A stretch of 64,000 nucleotides of DNA from Euonymus europaeus (taxonomy: Eukaryota > Streptophyta > Magnoliopsida > Celastrales > Celastraceae): NCBI GenBank assembly GCA_963580455.1, contig OY756962.1:25557001-25621000 (forward strand), read 5' to 3'. The translations under genes and the position numbers were made by a program. Below the pieces are notes generated by a model that saw only the letters and a list, made by a program, of their open reading frames with translations, was not told the origin of the DNA and did no database searches. Of the stretch, positions 11,232 to 22,600 are shown in pieces; position 1 is the first letter of the stretch; the number at the start of each line of letters is the position of its first letter.

Positions 11232-12022
11232 ATTTTTGGCGCCGTTGCCGGGGATGTGATTATCTAATATAATGTCATCTAACTCTTGTATATAATTTAT
11301 TTATTTATTTTTGTTGTTAGCACCTCCTACATGGAAGGTTTTACATTACATGTCATTATTTAACGTGGTTGGCTTAAAGCCCCATTTTGTTTTCTATTAA
11401 TGGCTGGTTCAAACCGCCTACTATTCTTAATATATGTATATATCTATTAATATTAATGGTTGGTTCTACCACCTACTATTGTTGATATATGTATATATCT
11501 ATTAATATTAATGGCTGGTTCTACCGCCTATTAATATGCCTTAATATTTACTAACATCATTTTTTTTTCATGGTTGGCCTTTTCTGCCCCATTTTATTTC
11601 TTCTGTATACTAACTTTTTATATATTGTCAACTAACTTCTTTAATCCTCTGGTTGTGATTGGCATTGCCATCCACCAAATTTTCTCTATATTAATTTATG
11701 TTCATGGTTGGCCTCGCCACCTAAGTAGTTCATTTATATTGTTATTTTTCCTATTTTGTAGATACATGAATGTCCAGCTCAAATCTCGGGAACTTATCGA
11801 GTGACAACATTTCGTTAAGCACAAAATTAGCGGATATCCGTTTATTTTGTCAAAGAGAGCATCGCACTCCAGAGAGATCACCTTTGTCATCACCAACTAC
11901 AAGTCCCCCAGCCCCAGTTCAAATGGAAGAAGAACCAGATAACATGAACAAGCCACTCAAGGATTTCTCTGTGCCTCAAGCAGCAGATCAAGCTTCATGC
12001 ATTGTCTACCCTCAGACTACTG
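11232..12022 (+). repeat. Second copy of PBS, leader and gag 5' end after the right LTR
   Basis: Homology to the left end continues past the right LTR: 11232-12022 equals 860-1650 at the same offset, with no difference seen in either the sequence or the translated leader/gag frames. It ends abruptly in gag after CAGACTACTG, where the left copy continues with TAGACAAC and this one with ACCCAACC. The arrangement is LTR-internal-LTR-truncated internal. It suggests unequal or illegitimate recombination between element copies, or possibly an assembly artefact. Confidence 0.9.
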
Positions 12023-13358
12023 ACCCAACCTCCAAGAGAGTTAAGGTCCCCACTCATTTACCAACTGAATTAAATCCGGAGAGGGAATTAGATGCTGAAT
12101 GGGAGGAACAGTTTGATTCCTTCTACACGAGTATGACCGATACGCAACTATTTGAGTTTCCCACGTGTGCAGCAAACAAGAAATGGTTCACTGAGATACT
12201 GTCCGAGGAGGCATGGTTGAGTGACTCGGTGGGTATATCTAAACTGAATAATATTTTACAATTACTTGTATTCATTCAAGTGAATACTTAATAAATTATA
12301 TGGTTTTTGTTTCAGCATCTGGATACTTTCATCCACTACATGCTGAATAGGAAAGCGGAATTCCGCAGTCTCTTCCCACAGAAATCTCATATTATGAAAA
12401 CTACATTCGCTGTAAGTTGGCTTCCTTTTATTTAGAACGATTTTTTTCTTGGTTAGAACTATTATTTATTCCATTAATAATAGTTTAATTATAGTTTAGA
12501 ATAGTTTTTTTATACTACAATTCAGTGTTTAGAACTATTATTTATTCCGTTAATAATAGTTTAATTACGGTTTAGAATGGTTTTGTTTGTACCGCAATTC
12601 AATGTTTAGAACTATTATTTATTTCGTTAATAATAGTTTAAGTATGGTTTAGAATAGTTTTTTTGTACTACAATTCAGTGTTTAGAACTATTGTTTATTC
12701 CGTTAATAACAGTTTAATTATGGTTTAGAATTGTTTTGTTTGTACTACAATTCAATGTTTGTTTCAGTTATACATGACCCTCAGATGGTCTATGTTCAAG
12801 GATAACCCCGATCCAGCACACTGGGACAGAGACAACAGACTTCACAATACCGTTTCTGGTGTAGGGGACAATTTGTCATGGTCTGGCTTAGATAAAGTAT
12901 ACATACCTTTCAACATCACCAGAGATCACTGGATAGCGTTGATGGTTGACATCAAGGGAAAACAAATAATTGCATACGACTCTCTAAAAAGCCATGTCAG
13001 GGCCGCAAAATTCAACGATGAAATGCAGCCATTCCGAACACTACTCCCAAAAGTGTTGCTGCGAGCAGGAATTATATCGGGAAAATCTGACGAGCAATGG
13101 AGAGTTGAGCGGGCAGCCAATGTACCACAGCAAGTGAACGGGTGCGTAGTATCCTCGTACATAATTTACTTGAAATATATTTAACAAGAAAGTTTAATTA
13201 ATTACTATTTTTTCAGGTCGGACTGCGGGGTTTTCTGCATTAGAGTCATAGAGTTACTTGCTGCAGAGCTTCCTTTATCGGTAATTAAACCAAATGAGAT
13301 AAAAAAATACAGGAAGCTAATCGCAGTTGAGAGTTGGGTTGGACAATGGGGCTGTTGA
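11770..13358 (+). CDS. Chimeric gag-Ulp1 cysteine protease gene (356 aa, 4 exons)
   Basis: Exons inferred from GT..AG sites are 11770-12228, 12316-12411, 12768-13141 and 13217-13358; they keep one frame to a TGA. Residues 1-84 are the N-terminus of the Athila gag. The remainder is a Ulp1/SENP-like (C48) protease of the kind carried by plant Mutator-like elements. Its catalytic residues are all visible: H239 (DHW), D256 (AYDS), Q306/Q307 and C313 (SDCGVF). Such enzymes cleave SUMO or related modifiers, but activity here is inferred. The gene converges on a MURA transposase, as in MuDR-like elements. Its normal 5' exons and the left element end are missing, replaced by the retroelement at 12022/12023. 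Transcription would most likely start in the LTR. It could be only a fortuitous in-frame fusion (one in three by chance). Confidence 0.75.
12452..12757 (+). repeat. Four-unit 76/77-bp tandem repeat in an Ulp1 intron
   Basis: Units start at 12452, 12528, 12605 and 12681, each beginning (T/G)TTAGAACTATT. Units 1 and 3 are 76 bp and share CAGTG ends; units 2 and 4 are 77 bp and share CAATG ends, so a two-unit (about 153-bp) block was itself duplicated. The array ends just before the TTTGTTTCAG acceptor. Confidence 0.9.
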
Positions 13359-14100
13359 CTTCAGTTAAGATTACTTCATTTATTTCGTTTAGAATTGTTA
13401 GTTTACTTAGTATAGTGCAGTCCTTATCTAGTTAAGAATATTTCCGTTTAGAATAGTACTTATTTTGTCTACAATCGTTACTTTATTTCGTTTGGAATTG
13501 TTTTATTTGGTTTAGCACTGTCGTTTTCATATACTTCAGTTTAGAAAAGTCCATTTATGACGTTTTTATAACATTTTTAGACATGATAAGTGCTATTGAA
13601 GATGGCATAATCATTGTCATTTCATAGCATACTGGCATTCATCAGGGGAACATTGAGCATGGGGACACTCCGGGCAATGAGTTTTCACAGTTGGTTCTGT
13701 GCCATCATCATCGCTCAAAGACGTCGTATTTTCTATAACGTACATGTCAACTACTCCATGCACTGCACCATGAATCGCCATATCGTAATAGTCGACCTCT
13801 TCATTCAACTCAACAAGACCACAACACAATGGCAATCCGTGCCTTTGGAAGAACAATGAACCACCATCGCGCAGCACAAAAAGATTAAAAAACCGTGTGA
13901 TCACATCCATTCATTGGATTGCCTTATCAACAAACCGACACATTCTGACAAATACTTGACTATTGTTTCCAAATAACACAGTACTTGTTGGGTGTGGGAA
14001 AAATAATGTCTTACTAAATAAAAAATACAAGTGTTATTCATTCACGCATTTCTCGTTCATTACCTGTTCAAGATGCAAAAAGGCAAGTACGGTTAATATT
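13359..14100. other. MULE intergenic region with a possible dead exon
   Basis: This lies between the two convergent gene ends. A minus-strand frame at 13910-13617 (97 aa, Cys/His-containing C-terminus) is open but unrecognised. Directly upstream in the same frame, after a single TGA, the reading continues with protein-like sequence (VFVRMCRFVDKAIQ). It may therefore be a former last exon of the transposase that now carries a stop. The plus strand near 13380-13560 carries GTTTAGAA-type motifs like those in the introns. Confidence 0.4.
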
Positions 14101-17100
14101 TTAGGTTAAAAAATTACATTTGGAAAGAAAGGCCAATACTCCCATTGATATGACATACCTATTTGTTGGATGCAATGGCGTAGGCTCCTTACATGTCTGT
14201 CTGTTGTGACCACGTTGCTTGCACCTACTGCACATTCTAGGCATTGATGTTTCCCCTGCGAATTGAGCAAACAATTCTAAATATTATGCAAACCATTCTA
14301 ACCAGAATTAAAAAAATTCTAAACAAAATGCCAACAATTGTACATATATTACATAACTATAATAAACCGTTAAAACCATAATGAAATCTATTCTAAAAAG
14401 AATGTATACTGTGCTAAACAGAAATAAAGCTATTCCAAACGACAATGAAAACTAATCAATTATAATGTGGAGATTTATAAAACTTTCAAAACAGAATGTA
14501 AACTGTGCTAAACAGAATTAAAGCTATTCCAAACCACAATAAAAACTAATACAATCATAATGCAGAATATTATAAATTGTTTCTAACAGAATGTAAAAGC
14601 TTCTAAACAGAATTAAAGCTATTCCAAACCACAATAAAAACTAATACAATCATAATGCAGAATATTATAAATTGTTTCTAACAGAATGTAAAAGCTTCTA
14701 AACAGAAATAAATCATTTCAACCTTTATTCCAATAATATTATTAGGTAACACACTAACCTTTTGATTTTATTCTTTGTATTTTCCGACGTCCTGCTAGAA
14801 CAACACGTTCTGGAGGTAACGGGCTAACAATTTCCGGAGCTATAACAGTCTCATCGGTGCTGACGACAGGATAGATAGGCTCAGCATAAGCGAGCACAAG
14901 CATATCTGTCGTATAGTACTTTGAACACAAAGGCGTCGTTGCCAAATTCCTAGCAGAAATTGCTGCACAAGCATGGGTGCATGGAAGATGATCAATGTCA
15001 ACCGTCATTCGGCTAGCTTTCAGCCGTCGAGCTTGGATGATGTCTTCATGGAAGTCTGTGAGGTCATTTTTCATGGCAAGTGCTTTCTCTCGACGCTCGT
15101 GAAACCATCTTTGTAACATTTCAACTAGATACTTCATCAGCTTCGTTATTGGTAACAAGCGAGCCTCTTTCAAAACCCCATTCACACTCTCGGCAATGTT
15201 AGTCGTCATGATAGTATAACGATCCACAGGACAATATGCCCTAGCCCATCTCTCAAATCCTGCAGCTTGCAAATAATTATAGACTCTCCCCTCTTCAAAT
15301 TGTCTCAGCTGGCACATCACATGTTGAAACTCTGAAACACCATAACACTTAGCAGCTTTGTAGAAAATATTAACAGCATATTCAGGAAACTTTTTGGCCT
15401 TCATATTTTGTCCAATGTGATACATGCAAGCCCCATGAAATGCTTCAGGGAAAACACGCTTCACACCATTCTCTATGCTCTTATTTCGGTCAGATATAAT
15501 AGCCAGATTGGGTATAATACCGATTACCCCACGTAATTTCTCAAAGAACCATCCCCATGAGGCATCGTTTTCTGAATCACCAATACCGAAGGCTAATGGG
15601 TAAATTTGGTTATTACCATCAAGAGCATTCGCAAGGAATAACACCCCCTTAAATTTGCTCTTCAAATGAGTTGCATCAACACATAGTACAGGCCGCATGC
15701 ACGTAATAAACCCTCTTATGCAAGGGCCAAGAGCCAAAAAAAAGAATTTAAATCGATTCTGGGAGTCATATTCAATGTGAGTTATCGTACCTGTTGCACA
15801 TGGAACTCTATTCAGTTTTCAGATAATTCTAAACAATAACAACAATGTTCTAAACAGAATGATCAAGATTCTTAACATAAAGAACAACGTTTTAAACAAA
15901 ATGATTGCTATTGTAAAGACAAACAAGACGGTTCTAAAAAGCCATGATTATTATTACTGGCCCAAACAGCACTGTTCTCAAAAACATGAGTACTATTCTA
16001 AACACAAAAACATTGTTATAAACAAAATGAATATTATTCTAAATACAAACAACACCGTTCTCGCCAAAATTAATACTATTCTAAACGCAAACAACACAGT
16101 CATAAACAAAATGAATACTATTCTAAATACAAACAACAATATTCTCGCCAAAATTAATACTCTAAACCCAAACAACTTTGTTCTAAACATAATGAACACT
16201 ACTCTAAACAGAAAAAACACTATTATAAACTAAATGAATACAATTCTTATAAAAATAACACAGTTCTAAACAAAATGAATACTATTCTAAACGCACAAAT
16301 AACTATTCTAAACTAAAATTTGAAGTTCAGCAGTGTTTTGCGTACCTGGATTTTTTAACTGAATTATCTGACAAAATTGTGGCAGCTGAGCATATCCTTC
16401 TTCTGGAGTACCATATATAGAATTAAGTGCACATTCTCTGGCCTTCCACCCTTTCCAGTAACTACACTTGACACCGTTCTCCTTTTGAAAATCTTGAATC
16501 ACATCATTCGGCCTATAAATTCGACCAACTTTCTCATATTTAGACTTTATGCAATCACCAATCAACGAGCTTGTTGCTTGTCGATTCTCAGTGAAAGTAA
16601 GACAATTAGACGAGGCATGAACATCACGGAACTTCTTAATCTGAAATAAGGAGACGTCTTTCATTGCAGTGGCTCGTATCCGCCATTTGCATTCATCAAC
16701 AGAGCATCGAACCACAAATAGAGTTTTGGTAGACTTCATAACTTTGAATTGAAAGTGTTTATTCACCGCGTACTTGCACAGCCTTTTATACAATGTCTTC
16801 TTGTCTGTGAAAATGTCACCAACTCTCAAAACCTCTACACTTTCGTCGGACTGAATATTGGACATGAGTGCACAATTTATCGAAGGATAGCTGGGGCAAG
16901 AATGGGATGTATTTGCTTCATGATTATTCCGAGCATTATTAAACTCGTCGACTGCATAATCAACTGCTTCAAGGAATGCATCATCAACTGCATCATCTGA
17001 TATATCATATGCTGCCTCATTAGTTCGATCATCAAAATCATCAGCATATAGATGAACGGTAGGTTCATTGTTATGTGGTTCTACTCCATCAATGTTCGGC

Positions 17101-17540
17101 ACTGTCTCGTTGTTTCTACTGAATCCAAGACCAGGAAATTCTTCAATTCCTTCTACACAATTAAGCATGTCATCACTATGTTGTATACTTCGTATGTTAT
17201 CCCCAAAAACATCATTATTACCTCTAGTATTTGAAGATATGCATAGAGATGTAGCCGGAATACTTCTATCCATATTACACCAAATGAAACAACGAACATC
17301 ATCATCTCCTTCAATCTCAACAGGCTCGGTTGGACAACGCACATTGTAAAGGTACTTCATCTGAATATCATGTCTATAACGCTCTAGCTTTGTAATATCA
17401 CGGACTTTATCGACTAATTGAGCATAAGAAATTAGCTCTGAGACTATAATAGCCTTACTCTTCCCACCTTTATATGTGTAGTGCATGCCATTTTTTTCCC
17501 ACTCACCAAAATACTGAATCAAAATGCTCAGCTCTTTCAT
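14101..17540 (-). CDS. MURA-type Mutator transposase (793 aa, 3 coding exons)
   Basis: Coding exons read on the minus strand are 17540-16346, 15790-14759 and 14255-14101, with GT..AG borders; the exon sum is 2382 nt with no stop. The N-terminal 100 residues resemble the PB1-like start of Ulp1-MULE transposases. A MuDR DNA-binding region follows (about 250-340). The MULE transposase domain shows the catalytic triad D437 (VDATHL), D499 (ISDR) and E578 (FERW). Only the C-x-H half of the SWIM zinc finger is visible (C669, H671). A CX2CX4HX4C zinc knuckle closes the protein (C751, C754, H759, C764). A TTCTTGTAG acceptor just before the ATG suggests a 5' UTR intron. It would cut and move MULEs with matching ends; the damaged SWIM may impair it. 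Confidence 0.85.
14400..14705 (-). repeat. Tandem repeat (about 95 bp) in the second coding intron of MURA
   Basis: About three units of a roughly 95-bp sequence beginning TTCTAAACAGAAT on the plus strand. The last two units are nearly identical (about 14515-14705). In the transcript they read GTTTAGAA, the same motif as in the other introns of this element. Confidence 0.75.
15830..16320 (-). repeat. Degenerate repeat array in the first coding intron of MURA
   Basis: A dense array of (T)TCTAAAC-AAATGAATACTA-type motifs with a longer period of roughly 85 bp, for example two copies of ATTCTCGCCAAAATTAATACT near 16060 and 16141. It lies inside the intron between 16346 and 15790 and reads GTTTAGAATAGT in the sense direction. 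Confidence 0.75.
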
Positions 17541-18373
17541 TCCTACAAGAATGTATAATATGTATTCAATATAATAAAATGGACAAGCACACAATATAAA
17601 TAACAAAATTCTAAACAGCATAATAAACATAATGTACACTGTTCTAAATACAAATGAGACTATTATAAACAATATTCACAATATTCTAAAACGTGATTTT
17701 ACTCTTTGTAACCCATTTTAAACATAATTCACACTATTCTAAACATAATTCACACTATTCTAAACATAATTTTACTCTTTTCTAAACAAAACCTAAACAG
17801 AATATATGTATTCAACAACTATAATCAATCACAATCCAGAAAACAAACCTGCATTTCTTCACAATAACAGAATATATGCATTCAACAACTACACGATTTT
17901 TATGCCCGAACAAAATGACAACTTCCACAGTGTAGGTAGCAAGTGATAAACACAACGCATTACATAGATTAGAGAGTGTTCAAGATAGATCTGACCTGTC
18001 CTAAGTGTAAGCATGAAACAAGCCACCTAGATGGTAATCGGGTCTCAATCTTGCTCAAAACGAGTATGTAGCTTGTCTGAACGAGTTTCCAGCTTCGAAT
18101 CCAACAATTTTAGCGCACATGCAGAGCAGAATCTGTCCGAAATCAACTCACGACAATGCATTTGACGGTCGGAAATGGGAAGCTGTGCTCATGGTCTGCA
18201 GCTGCTGCCAACGTCGGAAAGGAGAAAGAGAAATAAGCTGTTTTCATGGCAAATCGTGCACTGAGGGCATTTGAGACCTTTCATTGGTCAAAAGGGCTAC
18301 AATTTATGTTTTCTAGAAAAAGAGTTACTTTGCAAAAAAACATTGCAAAACGGGTTACTTTGCCAAATTTCCC
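17541..18373 (-). promoter_or_regulatory. MURA 5' region and right terminal sequence
   Basis: Between the transposase ATG and the element end are a likely 5' UTR intron (donor GCAG/GTTTGT near 17848, acceptor near 17543) containing three copies of an ACTATTCTAAACATAATTCA-like motif, then about 500 bp with no further gene, then the terminal motif. Promoter position within this stretch is not resolved. Confidence 0.45.
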
Positions 18374-18648
18374 GGCACAAAACTGTTTATGGAACCCTTG
18401 ATACGTGTAGTGCCACTTTTGTCTGCACTCATTTGAAAAAAAAAAAAATATATGTTTTTATGATTTATAAGATTATAAAAATTTATTATTTTATCCTTGA
18501 TATAAATTTCTATAAATTTATTATTATATATATTTATACATTTATATATAAGCTGGGACCCAGCTATAATAAGAAAAATGTTAAAGGTGGGATCATTAAA
18601 AGAATAAATGTAAAGTGCTGCGTGGGATCCATCAAAACTCTAAGCTTA

Positions 18649-18752
18649 TATTTGGTAGAGAGTTGTGTGATAGAGTATAAGTTATCGTAAAATGTAAAAG
18701 CTGAGAGTGTCTAAGAGTATGTTGACAGAGTATAAATACTCTGTACCAAACA
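18649..18752. mobile_element. Small MITE-like inverted repeat
   Basis: TTTGGTAGAGAGT at 18651 is matched in inverted orientation by ACTCTGTACCAAA ending near 18750 (12 of 13 bases). The roughly 100-bp interval is A/T- and GAGT-rich with no ORF, as in short hAT-like MITEs. No clear target duplication was found. Confidence 0.4.
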
Positions 18753-19605
18753 TTTCTTAACTTTCACCAGTGACCCATAATCTCCACTTTTGAAGGGAAA
18801 AAAACACGTGGATCCACTGCTTTTTTACTCTCAAAATCATCCCTAATTTTCACCTTCTCTTCTCAAATACCATACTTTTCTATTTTCTCTTTATTTTACC
18901 TCATGATTTTACTTTTCCGTCAAAATCCCCCATACGAAACAATATGTAACGAGTTGACTCGTACGTAATATTCAACCCAAGTTCCAGCCGCATTCCTCTC
19001 TCCCTAATTCAAAAAAAAAAAAAAAAAAATCGCTGCCTCTTGGAGCCTAAAAGGCCTGGTCAATCTGGGCCTTAAAGTTAGACCACACCCCAAACTAGGC
19101 CAAGCCTTGTTGTGTACGCGCTAGACAAAACGGTACCGTCCTCATCTGTATATTTTTTTGGTGTGCGCAGTGCGTATTGATCTGTATATACAGAGTTTAT
19201 GAAGCGGATAAAGTTGCTTTTGGCATAAACTCCAAAGTCACGAACACCCGCAAAAGATCTGTTAAATTCCTCGCCCTACCTTGCTTCTTTCACTTCGAGC
19301 ATCGGATTCTCGCTGTTTTCTTCGAGACAAAGTCAAACTTTTTTTATCAAGCAATCATTATCCTTGCATTCGTACGCGTTTTTTTTATTTGTTTCACTGA
19401 ATTTTCCAATCTCAGTCAATCGATTCTGAGTTCTTTCTCGCTGGTTGTTTTCATATCCTGTGTTAGTTGGAAGCCAAGTACCACGGGATTGATCGGTAGT
19501 TCTAGGCACTGTTTTGGCTTTTATAGGTAATGAAGAGGGCGGTGGTGGGCTCGAGATTGTTAGTTTTTGGAAGTTAGGGTTTATTTGAGCTGCAGATTGA
19601 AGATG
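18753..19605 (+). promoter_or_regulatory. Upstream region and 5' UTR of the SP1-like gene
   Basis: Holds an A-run near 19011-19030 and pyrimidine-rich sequence from about 19260 typical of a plant 5' UTR. An open frame at 19177-19530 has no recognisable protein and is probably leader. No TATA box is clear enough to call. Confidence 0.35.
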
Positions 19606-22600
19606 ATGATTCCATGGGGTGGACTGAGCTGCTGCTTTAGTGCGGCTGCTCTATATTTGCTCGGCAGAAGTAGCGGCAGGTCAAGTTCTGATGCATTTAA
19701 TTTATATGAATAGAATGGAATATAAAGATGAACATATTTGTAGATTTTTTTTGAAAATTAATGAATGGATTACAGCTAATCCAAAATGCTGTTATAAATT
19801 CAAATTGACCGTTAATATGTTCTCTGTTCATACATTTTGTGGATTTTCAGGGATGCGGATGTTCTTAGGTCTGTCACAAGAGTCAACCAGTTGAAAGAAT
19901 TGGGTATGAGCCTTTCCAATCACCTAAGAGTTAAAATTTTTCGTTGATGGATTTGAAGAGAAAACTGATAATTCGCATAGGAAATTTAGTATTTGTTGTG
20001 TTCACTACTTGAGAGTGGTTTTTTGCCTGCAGTCAGTGATTGTTCGATTTAATAAATAAATTCTGCACCCCCATACATAGCCTACTAATTCTTGGCGTTC
20101 CTTTAGAAACTGCATGTCCTAGATGATGGGAAGTAGAACAGCTTTGATCTTCATCCGTATTTGAACTAGTGCTTTTGTTTGATTGGTTCTGTTTCATTGA
20201 GCCCTAACGGTAATGACTAATGAGATTAATTCTTGGCTTATACATGAAAATACAGTCTCCTGAACGGGTAGTTATAATTTTGTTTAATGGTTAGGCTGAG
20301 CTATTTAAATAGCGGTGGTTAGTTCTTTCTGCATTCGTTGTTTCTTGGATGTGGCAAACTCACAAACATAATATGCTTTGCTGCTATTTTCAGTGGTCTA
20401 GATTGCAATTAAAAAACAAATGATGATCATACCATAACCATAGTAACCATTACTTCGAAGCGACTCCTTTTGGGAAAAATGAGCAATTTCTTTCAAATAT
20501 TTTTGCTTATGTTTTTCCAAACCGATGCAAAATGGTAGCTCATCAGTGATGGGGACTGCAGTATTGAGAGTATATATTTCAAAAAAATTGATAAAATTGT
20601 GGCATGGTATAAATGAATAGTTATTATATATGTGGTATAAAAATTTCATTGTGTATTTTAAATACAACGTTAGTGTATCCATTCAGAAAAGAAACTATAT
20701 TAGGTTATATTTGTCTTCCTGAAATTGCATCTTCAACACCTGATAGAAACTGATGTAAAAAAATCATGCGCCTCATGAGTTGAAAAATAGAAATAATGTG
20801 CACTGGAGATGATGGATTGTCTTTCAATCTTTTACCTTTCAGCACAGTTACTTGACATTGAAAGCAAAGTTCTTCCACTAGTTGTTGCAATATCAGGAAG
20901 GGTTGGCTCTGAGACACCAATCAGTTGCGAGTATAGTGGTTTGAGAGGAGTCATAGTAGAAGAAACGGTAATATCAAATTATTAGTTGGAGTGTAACTAA
21001 AAAACTTGGTTGTTTTTGTATTGGGATGTAAAAATACATTTTGATTTGTTCTCCAGGCAGAACAGCATTTTCTGAAGCACAATGACGCTGGTTCTTGGAT
21101 ACAGGATTCAGCATTGATGCTATCCATGAGTAAAGAGGTTCCTTGGTACTTGGTGAGAAATGGCTACTGTGTTTGGAACTTTGGATCCATCTTGCCCCTC
21201 TTAATTTTTTTGCCTCTCTCTATCTCTCACAACTACGTTTTGGCTGCTGGAAATATTGCTATGGAGTTTTTTTATCAATATCTATGCATTTATTCAAGCA
21301 TGAAGTCTTTGTTTTTCATTTTTTCCAAAGGAAATCCTGCATTTGATTTAGAGCATCCATTTGATCTAGAGTGCCCATGTATCAGGATGATGGGACAGGT
21401 CGTGCATATGTAACGGGAGCCCGAGGTGCCTCAGGGTTTGTGTTGACTGTTGGGAGTGAAGTGTTTGAAGAATCTGGACGATCTCTTGTACGTGGGACAT
21501 TGGACTATCTCCAAGGCCTCAAGGTTTTATTTGTTTTGTAACTTGTAAAAGACTGCTTAGACTTTGGGTCAAGCTAACTTGATGATGCATAACCTACAGA
21601 TGCTTGGTGTCAAACGTATGGAGAGAGTGCTTCCAGTTGGCACTTCTTTGACTGTGGTTGGTGAGGTATGTTTTGGGTGAAAGTCAAAATTTATTTATCC
21701 CATGTTGTTGAATGTAATTGGAGACTAGAAACTGCCCAGCGGACATGCTTACATATTGCTTTTTAAGACTTTCTAGATATTAAATCAAATCTAACAAGGA
21801 AATGGTTTTCTATCATTCTATGGCAAATCCCGAGGTCTACGCAATGCAGTGATTTTAATATGTATTCAGAAATGAATGATCTCAACATGTGCTACCCTAA
21901 CTTGTTTGCAAAACTAAGATAAGAGAATGAAGACTTTACAAAACTTAGTAAATTTTGATTTTAGTGAATCTGATACTTTCTAAAATGTCTCAACTGAAAG
22001 AATTTAAAGAAAACTCAATTATGATGGGACCCAGCAAATTGAAACTTCTATTTGGAAAATTAGTGCCAACGACAGTAAATAAAAGACCATTTTAACTCTA
22101 AATTAGGGTGCCTATCATATGATAAAAGTCAAATTAGTGGTTGGGCACCAGAACCAGTTGTGTGAAGTCATTGCCAGACTTTGGCTATAACCGGCTCAAA
22201 AATTGATGGTTGCCATGTGGCACCCAAATGGTGCTTTGGTTATACTTTGTATTATTTATAAACATAGTATATGCTGCGTGAATTTGACTGAATTTTTTTG
22301 CTATTTTTATTCACAATCAGGTTGTCAAGGATGATATAGGAACAGTTCGTGTTCAGAAACCTCACAGGGGACCTTTTTATGTATCTCCTAAGACTCTTGA
22401 TCAGCTCATAGGAAATCTTGGGAAGTGGGCAAGGTTGTACATTCTGTGACTTAAGAAAATAACGTTTCATCGTCTATTTTTCCATGTGGAGTGACACTAA
22501 TGAGACTGCTGATTGATGTCTTATCTGCTCACCAGGTGGTATAAATATGCTTCTATTGGTTTGTCGGTTTTTGGTATTTTTCTGATCACCAAGCATGCTA

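Larger units (their letters stand above)
12023..18373. mobile_element. Mutator-like element (MULE) with Ulp1 gene, left end missing
   Basis: The element has a plus-strand Ulp1-type protease and a convergent minus-strand MURA transposase, the layout of Ulp1-carrying MULEs (KI/CUMULE type). The right terminus is taken at 18373. Read inward on the minus strand it begins GGGAAATTTGGCAAAGTAACCC, with a second GCAAAGTAACTC-like motif about 30 bp inside. No matching inverted terminus is present to the left, because the retroelement adjoins at 12022/12023; the missing end may lie left of the window. The 9-bp duplication cannot be tested. Confidence 0.75.

Noticed and set aside
14400..16320. CRISPR-like array
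   Set aside because: Repeats are degenerate, contiguous and intronic in a eukaryotic transposon; no spacer-repeat structure.
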